Part shown: piece by piece, positions 25,538 to 35,989 of the stretch
How positions within the stretch are numbered: the first letter of the stretch is position 1
Layout of the letters: each line of letters begins with the position of its first letter
Source: Ariolimax columbianus
Lineage: Eukaryota > Mollusca > Gastropoda > Stylommatophora > Arionidae
Length of the DNA stretch: 64,000 nt
Direction: 5' to 3'
Assembly: GCA_036924085.1 (NCBI GenBank)
Contig: JAVGWX010000012.1
Coordinates: 7,340,478-7,404,477, forward strand
Made by a program: the position numbers and the translations under genes
Notes under the pieces: model-generated
Told to the model about the DNA's origin: nothing
What the model saw: only the letters and a program-made list of their open reading frames with translations
Database searches by the model: none

Positions 25538-25650
25538 TATTTCTTAACATCTCTTTCTGACTGATATGACGTATGTTCGAGCCACACTTAATAAGTTTTG
25601 TAACATCTCTTTCTGACAGATATGACGTACGTCTAGGTCACAATTAATCA
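25538..25650. repeat. 56-bp repeat upstream of gene B promoter
   Basis: Two units of the element that is present five times upstream of gene A. Here the units carry atatgacgta instead of atgtgtcgta. Confidence 0.88.
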
Positions 25651-25746
25651 GTTTATGTCACTATCTCTAGGTCGACAATCATTAACAACAAGTAGGCGGG
25701 GCTATCGCAGATCGAGACTCGGGCGATGTATGACGGTTTGCAAGAA

Positions 25747-25753
25747 TATAAAG
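25747..25753 (+). promoter_or_regulatory. TATA box of gene B
   Basis: TATAAAG lies 114 bp upstream of the start codon, at the same position and in the same context as TATAAAA of gene A. Confidence 0.68.
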
Positions 25754-25860
25754 TGGCTAATTTCTTGCTGGCAATCACAAGTTGTTCAGGTATTAGAAAC
25801 AGACTGAGTCCTGCATCTCTAGGAGCCAACACCAGAACCGATAACTTCCAATTGTAAATC

Positions 25861-25944
25861 ATGCTGACCAAGATGAAGACCCTTCTTGCTGTATTCTCTG
25901 TGCTAGTAGCTGGATGGATGACTGTGGAGCAAGTCAATGCTGGG
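25861..25944 (+). CDS. Gene B exon 1: signal peptide
   Basis: 28 codons, donor ggg|gtaaga. It differs from gene A by one silent change and Val to Ala in the hydrophobic core. Confidence 0.88.
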
Positions 25945-28900
25945 GTAAGATGATCGTATTTCTTTCTGCACTAAAAGGCCACTTCTTTTGACATTCATTA
26001 CAAATTGTAACTTTCGTCATTGATGAGCATTCTTTTCTTTAACAACTTCATGTTTGATGGAACAATCATTGTTTCTATCACTTTAATCTTCATTGGAAGT
26101 TTCATCTTTTATGGATCAATCATCTGCATCACACCTACATCTTTTATGGATCAATCATCTGCATCACACCTACATCTTTTATGGATCAATCATCTGCATC
26201 ACACCTACATCTTTTATGGATCAATCATCTTCATCACACCTACATCTTTTATGGATCAATCATCTGCATCACACCTACATCTTTTATGGATCAATCATCT
26301 TCATCACACCTACATCTTTTATGGATCAATCATCTTCATCACACCTACATCTTTTATGAAACACTACTTCTTGCTTTTATAACTTTCCTTTTCTTAGAAC
26401 AATCACCTTTCTTGCAACCTTTATTATGAGTTTCCTTTCAGATTCTGAAAGGAATCGTGTCACGGAAGAATATATAATGAGAGTATACCCGCCATAAACA
26501 TGAAAACAAGCATATAATAGCTGTCCATCGTTGTCGATGAGGACCGCCGACATTATCCTTGTCACAGATTTTCATGTTGGGTGTGGGTGCGCATGTGGCT
26601 GAACAGGCCAATGCGAGCACGAAAACATCTGCTACATATCGGGCACACGAGGTTTGTAGAAGGGGATGGTGTTTCCGCTGCTCGCTTCTCCTCTGGTCTT
26701 TCACAACACGGTCGTCTTCACCGGCAGTTACACCCAAGTATATATAGATAGCTCATATAACAAAGCCACATCCAATGGAGGTGGAGGAGTCTATTACAGA
26801 CAAACGACCGGGTCTATGACAGAATAAAGGAGGGGTATTTTAAGACTAAAGGAGGTGTCTATTACAGACTAAAGGAGGGATCTATTACATACTAAAGAAA
26901 GGGTCTATTACAGACTAAATGATAGGTCTATTACAGACTAAAGGAGGGGTCTATTACATACGAAGGTATGGAGACAAACACTAGAGTATTAACATCCGGA
27001 ACATGCTCCAATATCTTCTTGCAGAAGTAGAGGCCATGAAGGCTGCAGTTGAGCATGTAATCCAAGATAAAGATATCCACCAAGTGAGCACAGTATCCCT
27101 GACTGACACCTAATCAGCTACCAGTACTAAAACAACATGAAGATCTCGAGCAAGGCATGTACTCATTGGCACAGCTCTCAGCAGAACACCCAAGGTTGAT
27201 CATACAGTGGATCCCATCCCACTGATAAATTGATGGCAATGAAGCTACAGAAAAACTAGCAAAGAGTGGAGGAGCATCTCCAAAAACAGACTGAACATTA
27301 TATATAATAAGGTCACGACCATAATTAAAGCCAACTTCAGTGGAAAATAGGCTGATCAACACCTCGACTTCCACAAAGAAGACATCTACTTTAATTTAAC
27401 TAGAGAAGAGCGAGTCATCATCTTCAGTCTGAGAAGTGGGCATAACTACTCAAGGACAATCGTTACAACAAAATGAGGATTGGGACAGATGGCAGATGTT
27501 CATGTGGGGAGCACACCATAAAAACATCATACAAAGCTGCAGCCTCACGCAAGAATATCAAGAACACAACTGGCCTCGCGAGACAGATATGAGACAAAAA
27601 CTTCATGGAGATTAAACAGCCTTACAAACAGAAACCGGGAACTCGGGATCTGAGGATTAACGAAGAAGAAGAGGAAGAATAAGAAGATTTCTCTCAAATG
27701 TAACAATAATTGTTACGCTGGTAGGAAGACGGCTAGAGTAATAACAATCCATTATTCTCTCGCATTTTTGTTTTAAGATTTTGTCAAGGGAAGGTTCATG
27801 ACATGTAAAATAAACCATTGTTAAGTACGAGGCATTTATCTCGAAACACACACCCACACAACCACACCCACACACACACGCATGTAAACACACGCACGTA
27901 CACACACAGGCACGTGCACAAATACAGACACACGAACACATACACGCACGCACGCACAAACACACACACACACAACATGGCCTTGATTAGTGTTCATGGC
28001 CCACGATGCAGCAGTGAATGAGCTGACAGCAGCCAGCGACTCATAGCTGACAACGTGAATCAGGGTCAGAGACTCAAAGCTGGCTATTTGCACCAGGGTC
28101 AACGACTCATACCTGACTAGTTGCATCAGGGTCAGCTACTCATTGCTGGCTTCTTGCATCACAGTCAACGACTCATAGCTGGTTACTTGTATCAGGCTCA
28201 GCGACTGATATCTGGCCAGGTCCCTATTCCGCCTCCAAGTGGGACCCTGATAAAAGGTTGCAGTTGTGTAGTTCGGCAATGAGAATATTGATCACAAAGG
28301 GGACGTAAACACGGTTGCAAATATGCCGATCTGGAAGCAGATGTATGTGGCCGTACTTCCCAGATATCCCAGATTCGCCTTAAACTACCTTACAACATCA
28401 TGCCTACCGTTACAAGACGCAAGCCTAATAATAAAACGATTATTACTCTGTATCTAGACGTTTTTAGAGCATGTTCTTTTTTCAGAAAGTACCTCAAAGT
28501 GCAGCACAAACAAGTGCTCAATTATCGGCACAAGCTAAACTGATAGCAGCACTTCAACGAGTAGAAAATGGGACGATTTTTCAAAAATTGAAAGTCGAAC
28601 TGGATTTTGGAATCGGTGCAACGTTTGTCGGTCAGACAGTTCCAACAGTAAGTGATGAACGAGTGGCTCTTCTTGGTTTTCTTAGTGTCAGAGAGATGGA
28701 CGCATTCTGTTATCTTATACGCCACACCTTTCATTGTGTTTCTTCACTTTCCTCTCATCTTTAATCTTAGACATATTCATCTAACACACTCAGGAGATTC
28801 GGTCTTATCTTCAATATTCTCATCTAGCCCACTCAGGAGACTCGGTCTTATCTTCAATATTCTCATATAACACACTCAGGAGACTCGGTCGTATCTTCAA

Positions 28901-31900
28901 TATTCTCATCTAACACACTCGGTCTTATCTTCAATATTCTCATCTAACACACTCGGTGTTATCTTCAATATTCTCATCTAACACACTCAGGAGACTCGGT
29001 CTTATCTTCAATATTCTCATCTAACACTCGGTCTTATCTTCAATATTCTCATCTAACACACTCGGTAATACAGTCGCTCGTCTTTTAATTGTTGTTGTTG
29101 TTGTTGCCCAATGCTAACAAAGAGCGTCTCTACTCTTCTGTCCACACTGGCTAGGTCTTTAAGTGTTGGGTTGCAGGGGCTTTCTTTTCATTAAGACCGC
29201 GCTTATGAATGGGGACTGGGGTCCACCAGGCGATTGTGGAAGGCATGGTGATCAGAGAGTCACCCACTACTACTGGGATCACGTCGACTCCCAGCATGTT
29301 AGCCTATCTTAATATAATAGGGTTAATCCAGGTAGACCGGCGTGGAAGTGAACTGGTCGATCAGTGTTGTCGCTCTTCTTTGTACCCTTTCCAGCATCCT
29401 CATATCCCTTCTACGATAAGGACTCAACTCCTGAACAAGGCACACACGTTCCAATTGGAATCATCTGGAAAGTTGTGTATAGCAATAACAAATAAAGATA
29501 AAGCTAGCCCACAAAGCAGACGTTGCTGTCGGGGATGAAGAGCTCATGACTTCATTGTAGTGGATGTCAGCCTGTTAATGTATTTTCTTATCTAAGATAA
29601 ATATTTCTAGCCATTGCCAGTTGTCAAATGGACAACTGGTGAGTATCGTAATTGGTGATATAATCCAGTACCTTTGATTTGATAAGCAATCTGGTACGCA
29701 TACGCTGTTTTTTGTATCATGTCAAATCAATTCAATCAAATCCTGTACCAGGGGACGGCGTGGCCTTGTGGTTAAGTGGCACGGCTCACAATCAGAAGGT
29801 GCTGGGTTCGATCCCCAACACAGCACCGGCCTCTACCCCGGAGAAGCAAACCCTTGGAAAATGCAGAAGGAAGCAGACCCTTGTGTAAAATGCATGCTGA
29901 AGTCGGATGCACTGGGCCGACAGGCCCAAAAATAAAAACCACAGCGCAACGCACACCGCCTTGGGGATTAGAGAAATTAGGCGAACGAAAAAAATAAAAA
30001 AATAAATCCTGTACCTTTGGCTTGATAAGCATTCCTCTACTCATACTCTGTCTCTCTCTCTTCTGTATCAAATCAATTCAATCAAATCCTTTCAGCTTCC
30101 CGAGGAGCACATGTCTTCATCAACTACACGTAAAGCCATTCTGTCTTAGGCCATCCATTCCAGCTGTCTCTACGTCATTTCATATGCTTCTCTACAGCTC
30201 TATTCTCCGTGTGTCTTGGTCGGCCTATACTTCTCTTGTCTTGACCATTCCAAAGCAGAGATTGTCTTGTTATGTTATTTGCTAGTTTCTTAATGTGTGC
30301 CCAATCCAACGCTAGCGTTCACCTCGCGACGTTTTCCAGTGCTGTCTCGACGAGGCACAGACACACGGAAAACTTATTGCAAACATCACAACACAGCAGT
30401 GATCCTTTTTTGGACAGGTTATGGGCTTGGAGCACGTATTGACAGCTGTAAAGATAGCAGGAAAGAGAGACATATGAAGGCTGAGATAGAAGATGTTGGA
30501 CAGCCTGAGAGAATGGCACGTGCGACAATCAACGACAGAGTGTGTAAGCGGCACACGTGACAGAACAGGATGGATGTCAATGATCGCTAACGCCAACTGG
30601 TATGGTACATGATGATGATGATCTTTATAGTACACAACTAATTTATGACAATTTTCCCCAGAACTGCTCTGTCAGTATTGACGTCTCTACTCCTGTCAAG
30701 ATCGATTTTACATCACTGTCTAATTTGATCAAGAAGCTCTTACAGACGTATCCAATCATTCAGAACTGTAAACAGGAAATACATAACAGTGTCTCTAGTA
30801 CTATCACTGGTAAGTGCTTGTTCGATGTCACCTGTCTACCCCATGCGGTATGTGTAACACTTTATTGACACTGTAAGTAAGCTCAACATGTTTTGTTTTG
30901 TCACGTGGTTCTTTGATCGTATTTTATGTTGTTGTTCGACGGTACTACGTTCATTTTGTTATTGACGGGTTTTCTCTTGGTACGCATTGAATTGTGTTCA
31001 TTGATACGCTCTTGACAACTCAGCTGTAAATGAGGAACGCATTTGTCCTTAACAAATGCTAGAAATCGAGGAAAGGAGCTGACTATGCAGGCTCAGGAAG
31101 AGCTAAGACCTGATTGGTTGCTTCTTTTCTATATCTTTCGTATCTGAGTCCTTCTCGTTTGATGATTTTTTTTGGTGACAGGTTTGCAGTGGCTTTATTA
31201 CCTGTTGAACGTTTACATTTGCCGATGACTTCCTAACATACAAAACTGGCTCAGACAGGCAAGTTGGTTAATGACATTCAGGTAACCTTGCAGCCAATCT
31301 CACAGTGGTGCAGCGACTCAAGCTCCAGGATCAATTCGAACAAGGCCTCCACGATGTGGAGCTCTTTGAATAATTCTATAGGCATCACATTGGATGATGC
31401 ACCATTGACAGGTGTGACAGGTTGAAATACCTCAGAGTGACGTTTGATTGCAGTCTCTCCTATAATTTCCGTGTTGACCAGGCCGTACAAAGATGTAAGC
31501 GAGGGCTAAGAGCACTCACAACTGTGACTGTTGTCAACTGCAGTATTTCCTGTTCATCCTATGTCCTCAGCTTGTTTTGTCGGTTATCGATTACGTACTC
31601 TGCATTCTCACACTATCAAGAACACAGTGTGTAAGGTTGGAACGCATCCAGAATGAAGGCATGCAACTGGTTCTGGGCTGCACTAGAGATGCCCCGATTG
31701 TGAATATGTGGTACACGCTGAGATTGTTATCCGTCGCATCGAGACATAAACTGGCACATGTCAAAGCCTATATGTGCATCATCACAGACAAGCAGTACCA
31801 TCTGTACAGGAGTATCACAGACAATTAAGGGATCAAGGATCAAGAGAGGGACGTCATGGATGGCACAGGCATAGAAAACAGTCGACCATGTTATCTCAGT

Positions 31901-34496
31901 TGACGCGATAGCCAAGGAGGAAGAATTGATCAACATTAGTGATGTAATTATAGAATACCAGAGTGTCATCATAAGCGTAGGCAAGGGATGCAGAGAATGG
32001 GGAAACGGGAGAGCAGAGCACGAGGTGAATAAACTGATAAATGAGATTACGAAGGATAGTGATGCCGCCATACATACCGATGGATCAGTGTCTCGCAGTG
32101 GGGCATCAGGCTGAGGCTTCTTGGTTTAGAATGAGAGGACAAGTCGTTGCCGAGCGCGGTAGGGCATACATGTCACCAACCTCCATTTTGAGAATGGAGA
32201 TGGAAGCAGTGACCTCAGCGTTGAGATATATATCTGAGGCATCTTTAACAAGGGCAGTCCTCGTGACAGATGCGTAAGCCATACTTCAAAAGGTACAGAA
32301 GAGATGGCTTAAGTGGATATCAGCTGTTATGCCTAAAATCTCCAGGGGTTGACATGGATCTACTGTCATGCTCATGTTTGGGTTCAAAGCAACGAAAGAG
32401 CTGACATTTTGACTTGATAAGCTCTTATCATGACCACGATAGTGATGGATGGGAATGCCATTTTGAAATTATTCAGTGACCATCTGTTAGATTAGGACAC
32501 ACCAATGGAGGAAGCAGCAATCCACAGACAGCAAAGTTACTACATTAAACGAGGTTTGAAAGGAGTAGTGCCTATAAGAGGACGAAGCAGGAAAGTGTAC
32601 AACATGCGATCTACAGGGACCATTAGCATCCAGACCGGGCATCCATTTGCTGAGAGAGACTGAGCACCAGTGGGCATGCCCGGAGTGCAGTTACGTCGAG
32701 TCTTAGAAACATAACAGTTATATAGCAAAGACTCAACAATCTAAATGGACTCTCATTCAAAATGTTCTTCTTCTTTATTCCATCTTCTTTTCCTCCGTTC
32801 ATCCTGAAAGCATGTTTCGTTATATGGTGCCGAAGTTTATGACCAAGCTTTAATTTATGCGCCTTTCCGCTCACACATCCGGTTTCAGGACGGCATGCTT
32901 GCGACCAGGTACACCTACCCTCTTCGATTCTAATTTCTTGGGTCAGGTTGCACGTGCAGTCTGTTTCAGAAAAGGCATATGACCTTGTTGCTCATCTTGT
33001 AACATGAAATGTGTAATGCCCCTGTCGCTCCTGTACCATGAGATGCAATGACCTTGTCGCTCCTGTACCATGAGATGCAATGACCTTTCAGCTGGTCTTG
33101 TAACATGAAAAGTGTAATGACCTTGTCACTCCTGTACCATGATGGGTGATGACCCTGTCGCTCCTGTACCATGAGGTGTAATGACCCTGTTGCTCCTGTA
33201 CCATGAGGTGTAATGACCCTGTTGCTCCTGTACCATGAGCTGTAATGACCTTGATGCTCGTCGTGTAACATGAAATGTGTAATGACCTTGTCGCTCCTGT
33301 ACCATGAGGTGTAATGACCCTGTTGCTTCTGTACCATGAGCTGTAATGACCTTGATGCTCGTCGTGTAACATGAAATGTGTAATGACCTTGTCGCTCTTT
33401 TTGTACCATGATGTGTTATGACCTTGTCGCTACTCTTGTACCCTGAAGTGGTATGACCTTATCAGTCCACCTGTACCCTGAGATGGTATGACCTTGTCGC
33501 TCCCCCTGTACCCTGAGGTGTTATGACCTTGTCGCTTCTCCTGTACTATGAGGTGTAATGACGTTATTGCTCATCTTGTACCGTGAAGTGGAATGTCCTT
33601 AATGCGCCTCTTGTACCATGATGCATATATGGTTTCTGTAGTTTTATCTTGTGTTTTGTACATACTGAAAGATGGAGCATCCGACGGCATGCCCAACATT
33701 CCTTAGCCACCTCTCACGACAATCATGGCAGGTTACAATATAAATATTGTCGTTTCTTCACTCGGACCATGGTAATACTGGCCACCAGAAAACAGGAATG
33801 AAAATGAGGGCAGCAAATATAGTTAATCACGTCCAGTGAGAGCAATATATATGGTTAAACACGTCCAGTGAGGACAAAAAAGATGGTTAAACACGTCCGG
33901 TGAGGACAGAAAATATGGTTAAACACGTCCAGTGAGGGCAACAAATATGGTTAAACACGTCTGGTGAGGACAACGAATATAGTTAAATACGCCTGCTAAG
34001 TGGATAAGTATGGTGAGACAAGTCCTGTGAGGACATCTGTATGGTTAAACACTGTCAGAGAGGACATCTGTATGGTTAAACACTGTCAGAGAGGACATAT
34101 GAATGATTAAACACTGCTAGTAAGGGCAGTAATTTGATCAAATCATATGAAGCAGTCTGCATTAGTTAGTTGCAATCACTTCCCTTTACCCCATCCCCAC
34201 ACGAATACTCACTACCCTTTACCCGATCTCCACACGAACACTCACTACCCTTTACCCGATCTCCACACGAACACGCACTGCCCTTTACCCGATCTCCACA
34301 CGGTCACTCACTGCCCTTTACCCGATCTCCACACGAACACTCACTTCCCTTTACCCCACCTCCACACGAACAATATGATGGAACGAATGTCTCAATTACT
34401 CTGAAATGTGATTTTCCAGTAAACACGACTATCATCAACACTGTCCAAGTAGACGATATGACTAGGATTGTTTCTACCAGTCGTTCCAGTATTTAG
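25861..34496 (+). CDS. Gene B: paralogue of gene A, secreted 156-residue protein
   Basis: Exons: 25861-25944, 28486-28647, 30662-30809, 34420-34496, with the same lengths and phases as gene A and canonical splice sites. The signal peptide has one residue change. The mature chain keeps both cysteines (NCSVS, QNCKQ), the NCS and NTT sequons and the C-terminal SRSSI, and gains NGT in exon 2. In total 33 of 156 residues differ from gene A, against about 6 synonymous codon differences. All frames are intact and AATAAA follows at 34,531, so I regard it as functional. Introns are 2.5, 2.0 and 3.6 kb and carry the same ancestral transposon relics as gene A plus a private SINE and a private LINE tail. 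No family is recognised. Confidence 0.85.
26100..26358. repeat. 36-bp minisatellite in gene B intron 1
   Basis: About seven nearly identical units of tatggatcaatcatctgcat cacacctacatctttt. Gene A has one related unit at about 11,583-11,620. The open frames across it (GSIIFITPTSFM repeats) are artefacts of the 36-bp period. Confidence 0.95.
26518..26738 (-). mobile_element. LINE 3' end insertion private to gene B
   Basis: The minus strand reads CPICSRCFRARIGLFSHMRT, the C2H2-like end of endonuclease-reverse transcriptases, then stops. The insertion interrupts aagcatata/tatatagat, which is continuous in gene A at 11,766. Flanking aagcatata and aagtatata look like a slightly changed target-site duplication. 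Confidence 0.75.
26739..27650 (+). mobile_element. LINE relic: RNase H domain (gene B intron 1)
   Basis: The fragments YIDSSYNKATSNGGGGVYYR and VIQWIPSH, and homology to 11,740-12,480, identify the same Jockey/I-type RNase H fossil. A tandem expansion (26,766-26,965) interrupts it. Confidence 0.78.
26766..26965. repeat. 23-bp minisatellite born inside RNase H sequence
   Basis: About seven units of ggaggggtctattacagact aaa, with one longer ancestral unit. The unit encodes the GGVYYR motif of the surrounding RNase H relic. Gene A keeps one unexpanded copy at 11,808-11,830. Confidence 0.88.
27845..27982. repeat. CA-rich microsatellite
   Basis: Counterpart of 12,690-12,845 in gene B intron 1. 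Confidence 0.95.
28020..28225. repeat. 33-bp units, low copy, gene B intron 1
   Basis: About six diverged units of the family amplified at 12,895-13,490. The single-unit neighbourhood (gcctccaagtgggac) is conserved in both. Confidence 0.8.
28486..28647 (+). CDS. Gene B exon 2: fast-evolving mature N-terminus
   Basis: The acceptor is ttcttttttcag and the donor aca|gtaagt, 54 codons. It has 3 acidic and 5 basic residues. The invariant stretches against gene A are LIAALQ and QKLKVELD. NGT (ENGTIF) is a sequon absent from gene A. Confidence 0.9.
28765..29062. repeat. 31/43-bp tandem repeat in gene B intron 2
   Basis: Counterpart of 14,070-14,400, with ctcggtcttatcttcaatat units. Confidence 0.9.
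29090..29360 (-). mobile_element. Dispersed repeat X, copy 3
   Basis: It has a (GTT)n tract, then cccaatgctaacaaagag and the shared block of this family. It lies at the same intronic position as 14,458 in gene A. Confidence 0.65.
29360..29560 (-). mobile_element. CR1/L2-like 3' fragment, gene B copy
   Basis: Shorter remnant of the antisense LINE end seen at 16,530-16,740 (ctcttctttgtaccctttcc region). Confidence 0.65.
29750..30003 (+). mobile_element. tRNA-derived SINE with target-site duplications
   Basis: A 254-bp element flanked by exact 12-bp direct repeats aaatcctgtacc (29,738-29,749 and 30,004-30,015). The head carries RNA polymerase III promoter boxes: A-box-like tggccttgtggttaagtgg and B-box ggttcgatcc. 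The body contains ctgaagtcggatgcactggg, a block also seen at 44,960, 53,180 and 59,258. The tail is A-rich (aaaaaaataaaaaaata). It is absent from gene A intron 2, so it is a recent insertion in gene B. Confidence 0.92.
30290..30616 (+). mobile_element. RTE-like LINE 3' tail, gene B copy
   Basis: Counterpart of 17,190-17,548: GLEHVL, KDSRKERHMK and ARATINDRVC frames ending in (GAT)n just before exon 3. It is shortened by an internal deletion of one repeat segment. Confidence 0.7.
30662..30809 (+). CDS. Gene B exon 3: two-cysteine segment
   Basis: Acceptor attttccccag, donor actg|gtaagt, phase 1. Changes from gene A: V/I, H/P, L/S, K/Q, Y/N and A/S. The SNLIKKLLQTYPIIQNC core is unchanged. Confidence 0.9.
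31195..32740 (+). mobile_element. Jockey-like LINE relic with RT and RNase H (intron 3, gene B)
   Basis: Plus-strand fragments in order: FTFADDFLTY (RT catalytic FADD), RCKRGLRALTTVTVVNCS, LERIQNEGMQLVLGCTRDA, TDKQYHLYRSITDN, IHTDGSVSRSG (RNase H), MEMEAVTSALRYIS and VLVTDA. Stops and frameshifts make it a fossil. It keeps more of the element than gene A. Its left edge at about 31,195 reflects a deletion relative to gene A that removed about 460 bases. Confidence 0.88.
32975..33625. repeat. 35-bp tandem repeat, gene B
   Basis: About 19 units of gtaatgaccttgtcgctcct plus gtaccatgaggt, mixing 32- and 35-bp forms. Confidence 0.92.
33810..34130. repeat. 31-bp minisatellite, gene B
   Basis: About ten diverged units of ggttaaacacgtccagtgag. 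Counterpart of 21,525-21,965. Confidence 0.9.
34180..34375. repeat. 33-bp tandem repeat before gene B exon 4
   Basis: About six units of ccctttacccgatctccaca cgaacactcacta. More homogeneous than the gene A counterpart at 22,315. Confidence 0.93.
34420..34496 (+). CDS. Gene B exon 4: C-terminal tail
   Basis: Acceptor tgattttccag, 25 residues VNTTIINTVQVDDM to SRSSI, stop TAG. Five residues differ from gene A and no silent change is seen. Confidence 0.82.
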
Positions 34497-34530
34497 AAAT
34501 GAAAGGACGAAGGACACATGAACCTCCTTG

Positions 34531-34536
34531 AATAAA
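34531..34536 (+). terminator. Poly(A) signal of gene B
   Basis: AATAAA lies 35 bases after the stop codon, in the same sequence context as the second signal of gene A. Confidence 0.7.
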
Positions 34537-34574
34537 ATGCAAAGAAATGTACAAAGAGTTCACTTGCTGTGTTG

Positions 34575-34820
34575 TGTGTTGCTCGCTCCATGTTTGCTCG
34601 CTACATTTTTACTTTCTCCATTTTTTTCTCTCTTTATGTTTATTCCCCCCCTTTTTTTTTCTCTCATGTTTACTCGCTTCACTTTTTTCTTTGCATGTTT
34701 ACTCGCTCATTTTTTCTTTCTCCATGTCCTATCGCTCCAAGTTTTCTCGCGCTATGTTTGATTGCTCTATGTTTTCTCGCTCTATTTCTTATCTCTATGT
34801 TTCCTAGCTCCGTATTTGCT
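34575..34820. repeat. 16-bp minisatellite, decayed
   Basis: Counterpart of 22,690-23,160 with fewer and more diverged ctcgctccatgttt units. Confidence 0.8.
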
Positions 34821-34989
34821 CTCACAGTAATTCCCAGCCTCGTGAATGCTCGCTGTGTGATTATCACATTTTCTTCCTCACTGTAATCCAAATGTGACAA
34901 AAGTTGCATCATAAGGCCCCAACAACCGTTTGTTGACATCGCTATCATCGCTTGCGATAGGTCAACTATGTTATTTGTTTGTTCGTGCC

Positions 34990-35485
34990 TGATTTAGACT
35001 GATCAGTGCATACATAGACTGATCGGCGCATACATAGACTGATCGGTGCATACATAGACTGATCGGTGCATACATAGACTGATCAGTGCATACATAGACT
35101 GATCGGGGCATACATAGACTGATCAGTGCATACATAGATTGATCGGTGCATACATAGACTGATCGGTGCATACATAGACTGATCGGTGCATACATAGACT
35201 GATCGGTGCATACATAGACTGATCAGTACATACATAGACTGATCGGTGCATACTTAGATTGATCGGTGCATACATAGACTGATCGGTGCATAGATAGACT
35301 GATCAGTGCATATATAGACTAATCGGTGCATACATAGACTGATCGATGATTACATAGACTGATCAGTGCATTCATAGACTGATCGGTGCATACATAGATT
35401 GATCGGTGCATACATAGATTGATAAGTGCATACATAGACTGATCAGTGCATACATAGACTGATCAGTGCATACATAGACTTCTTG
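34990..35485. repeat. 20-bp minisatellite
   Basis: About 25 units of atagactgatcggtgcatac, very homogeneous. The sister copy has only a single similar phrase (catagactaatcg at about 23,333), so the array arose in copy B. Confidence 0.97.
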
Positions 35486-35985
35486 TGCCGGATGCAGAAG
35501 TTTGAACCCACTAGGAACATAAATATATTCCCTGTCTGAAATCGGTGTCGATTATCGAAAGACTTGGAAAAGATGCCAGTGACTCTGAAGTCAACCTTTC
35601 TTTGGTGTCAAGGACTACTGAAGTGCTTGGCAACAGGAGAGCTTGGGTTATGTCAAATTTAATTAACGTGTCGATGGATGCGAGCACAGGGCTTACATGA
35701 TTTATATCCAATGTATTTCATGTCGAAACGATTACAAATAATTGTGTAAATTATATATTGATTGCAGTTCAATTCGTCGCGACGAGCATGCATTTACATG
35801 ACTGCCTCCGTCATTTCTCCTGACTCTGAAATCACATTCGTTCGCTTCCCATATAATAAATCTCATTGTACTCATGTATCAGATGAGACCCGAACACTTG
35901 ACCTACACATAAAGATGGCGCTACAGGAAATTGGGAGGGTTCGTCCCCTTCGTCTGTGATACTCACATCCCCATTTCTCTGAGGC
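35486..35985. other. Right edge of duplication and unassigned flank
   Basis: About 35,520-35,620 aligns with 23,400-23,470 (aaatcggtgtcg and ttggaaaagatg phrases) and closes the duplication. After that I see no gene or known element. Confidence 0.5.
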
Positions 35986-35989
35986 TTGC

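Noticed and set aside
29765..29835. Functional tRNA gene
   Set aside because: Only A and B boxes are tRNA-like. The sequence continues into a SINE body with A-rich tail and target-site duplications, and no cloverleaf is evident.
11293..34496. Identification of genes A and B as a conotoxin, sperm lysin or other named family
   Set aside because: Only the evolutionary pattern is similar. Length, cysteine number and motifs do not match any family I can name with confidence.
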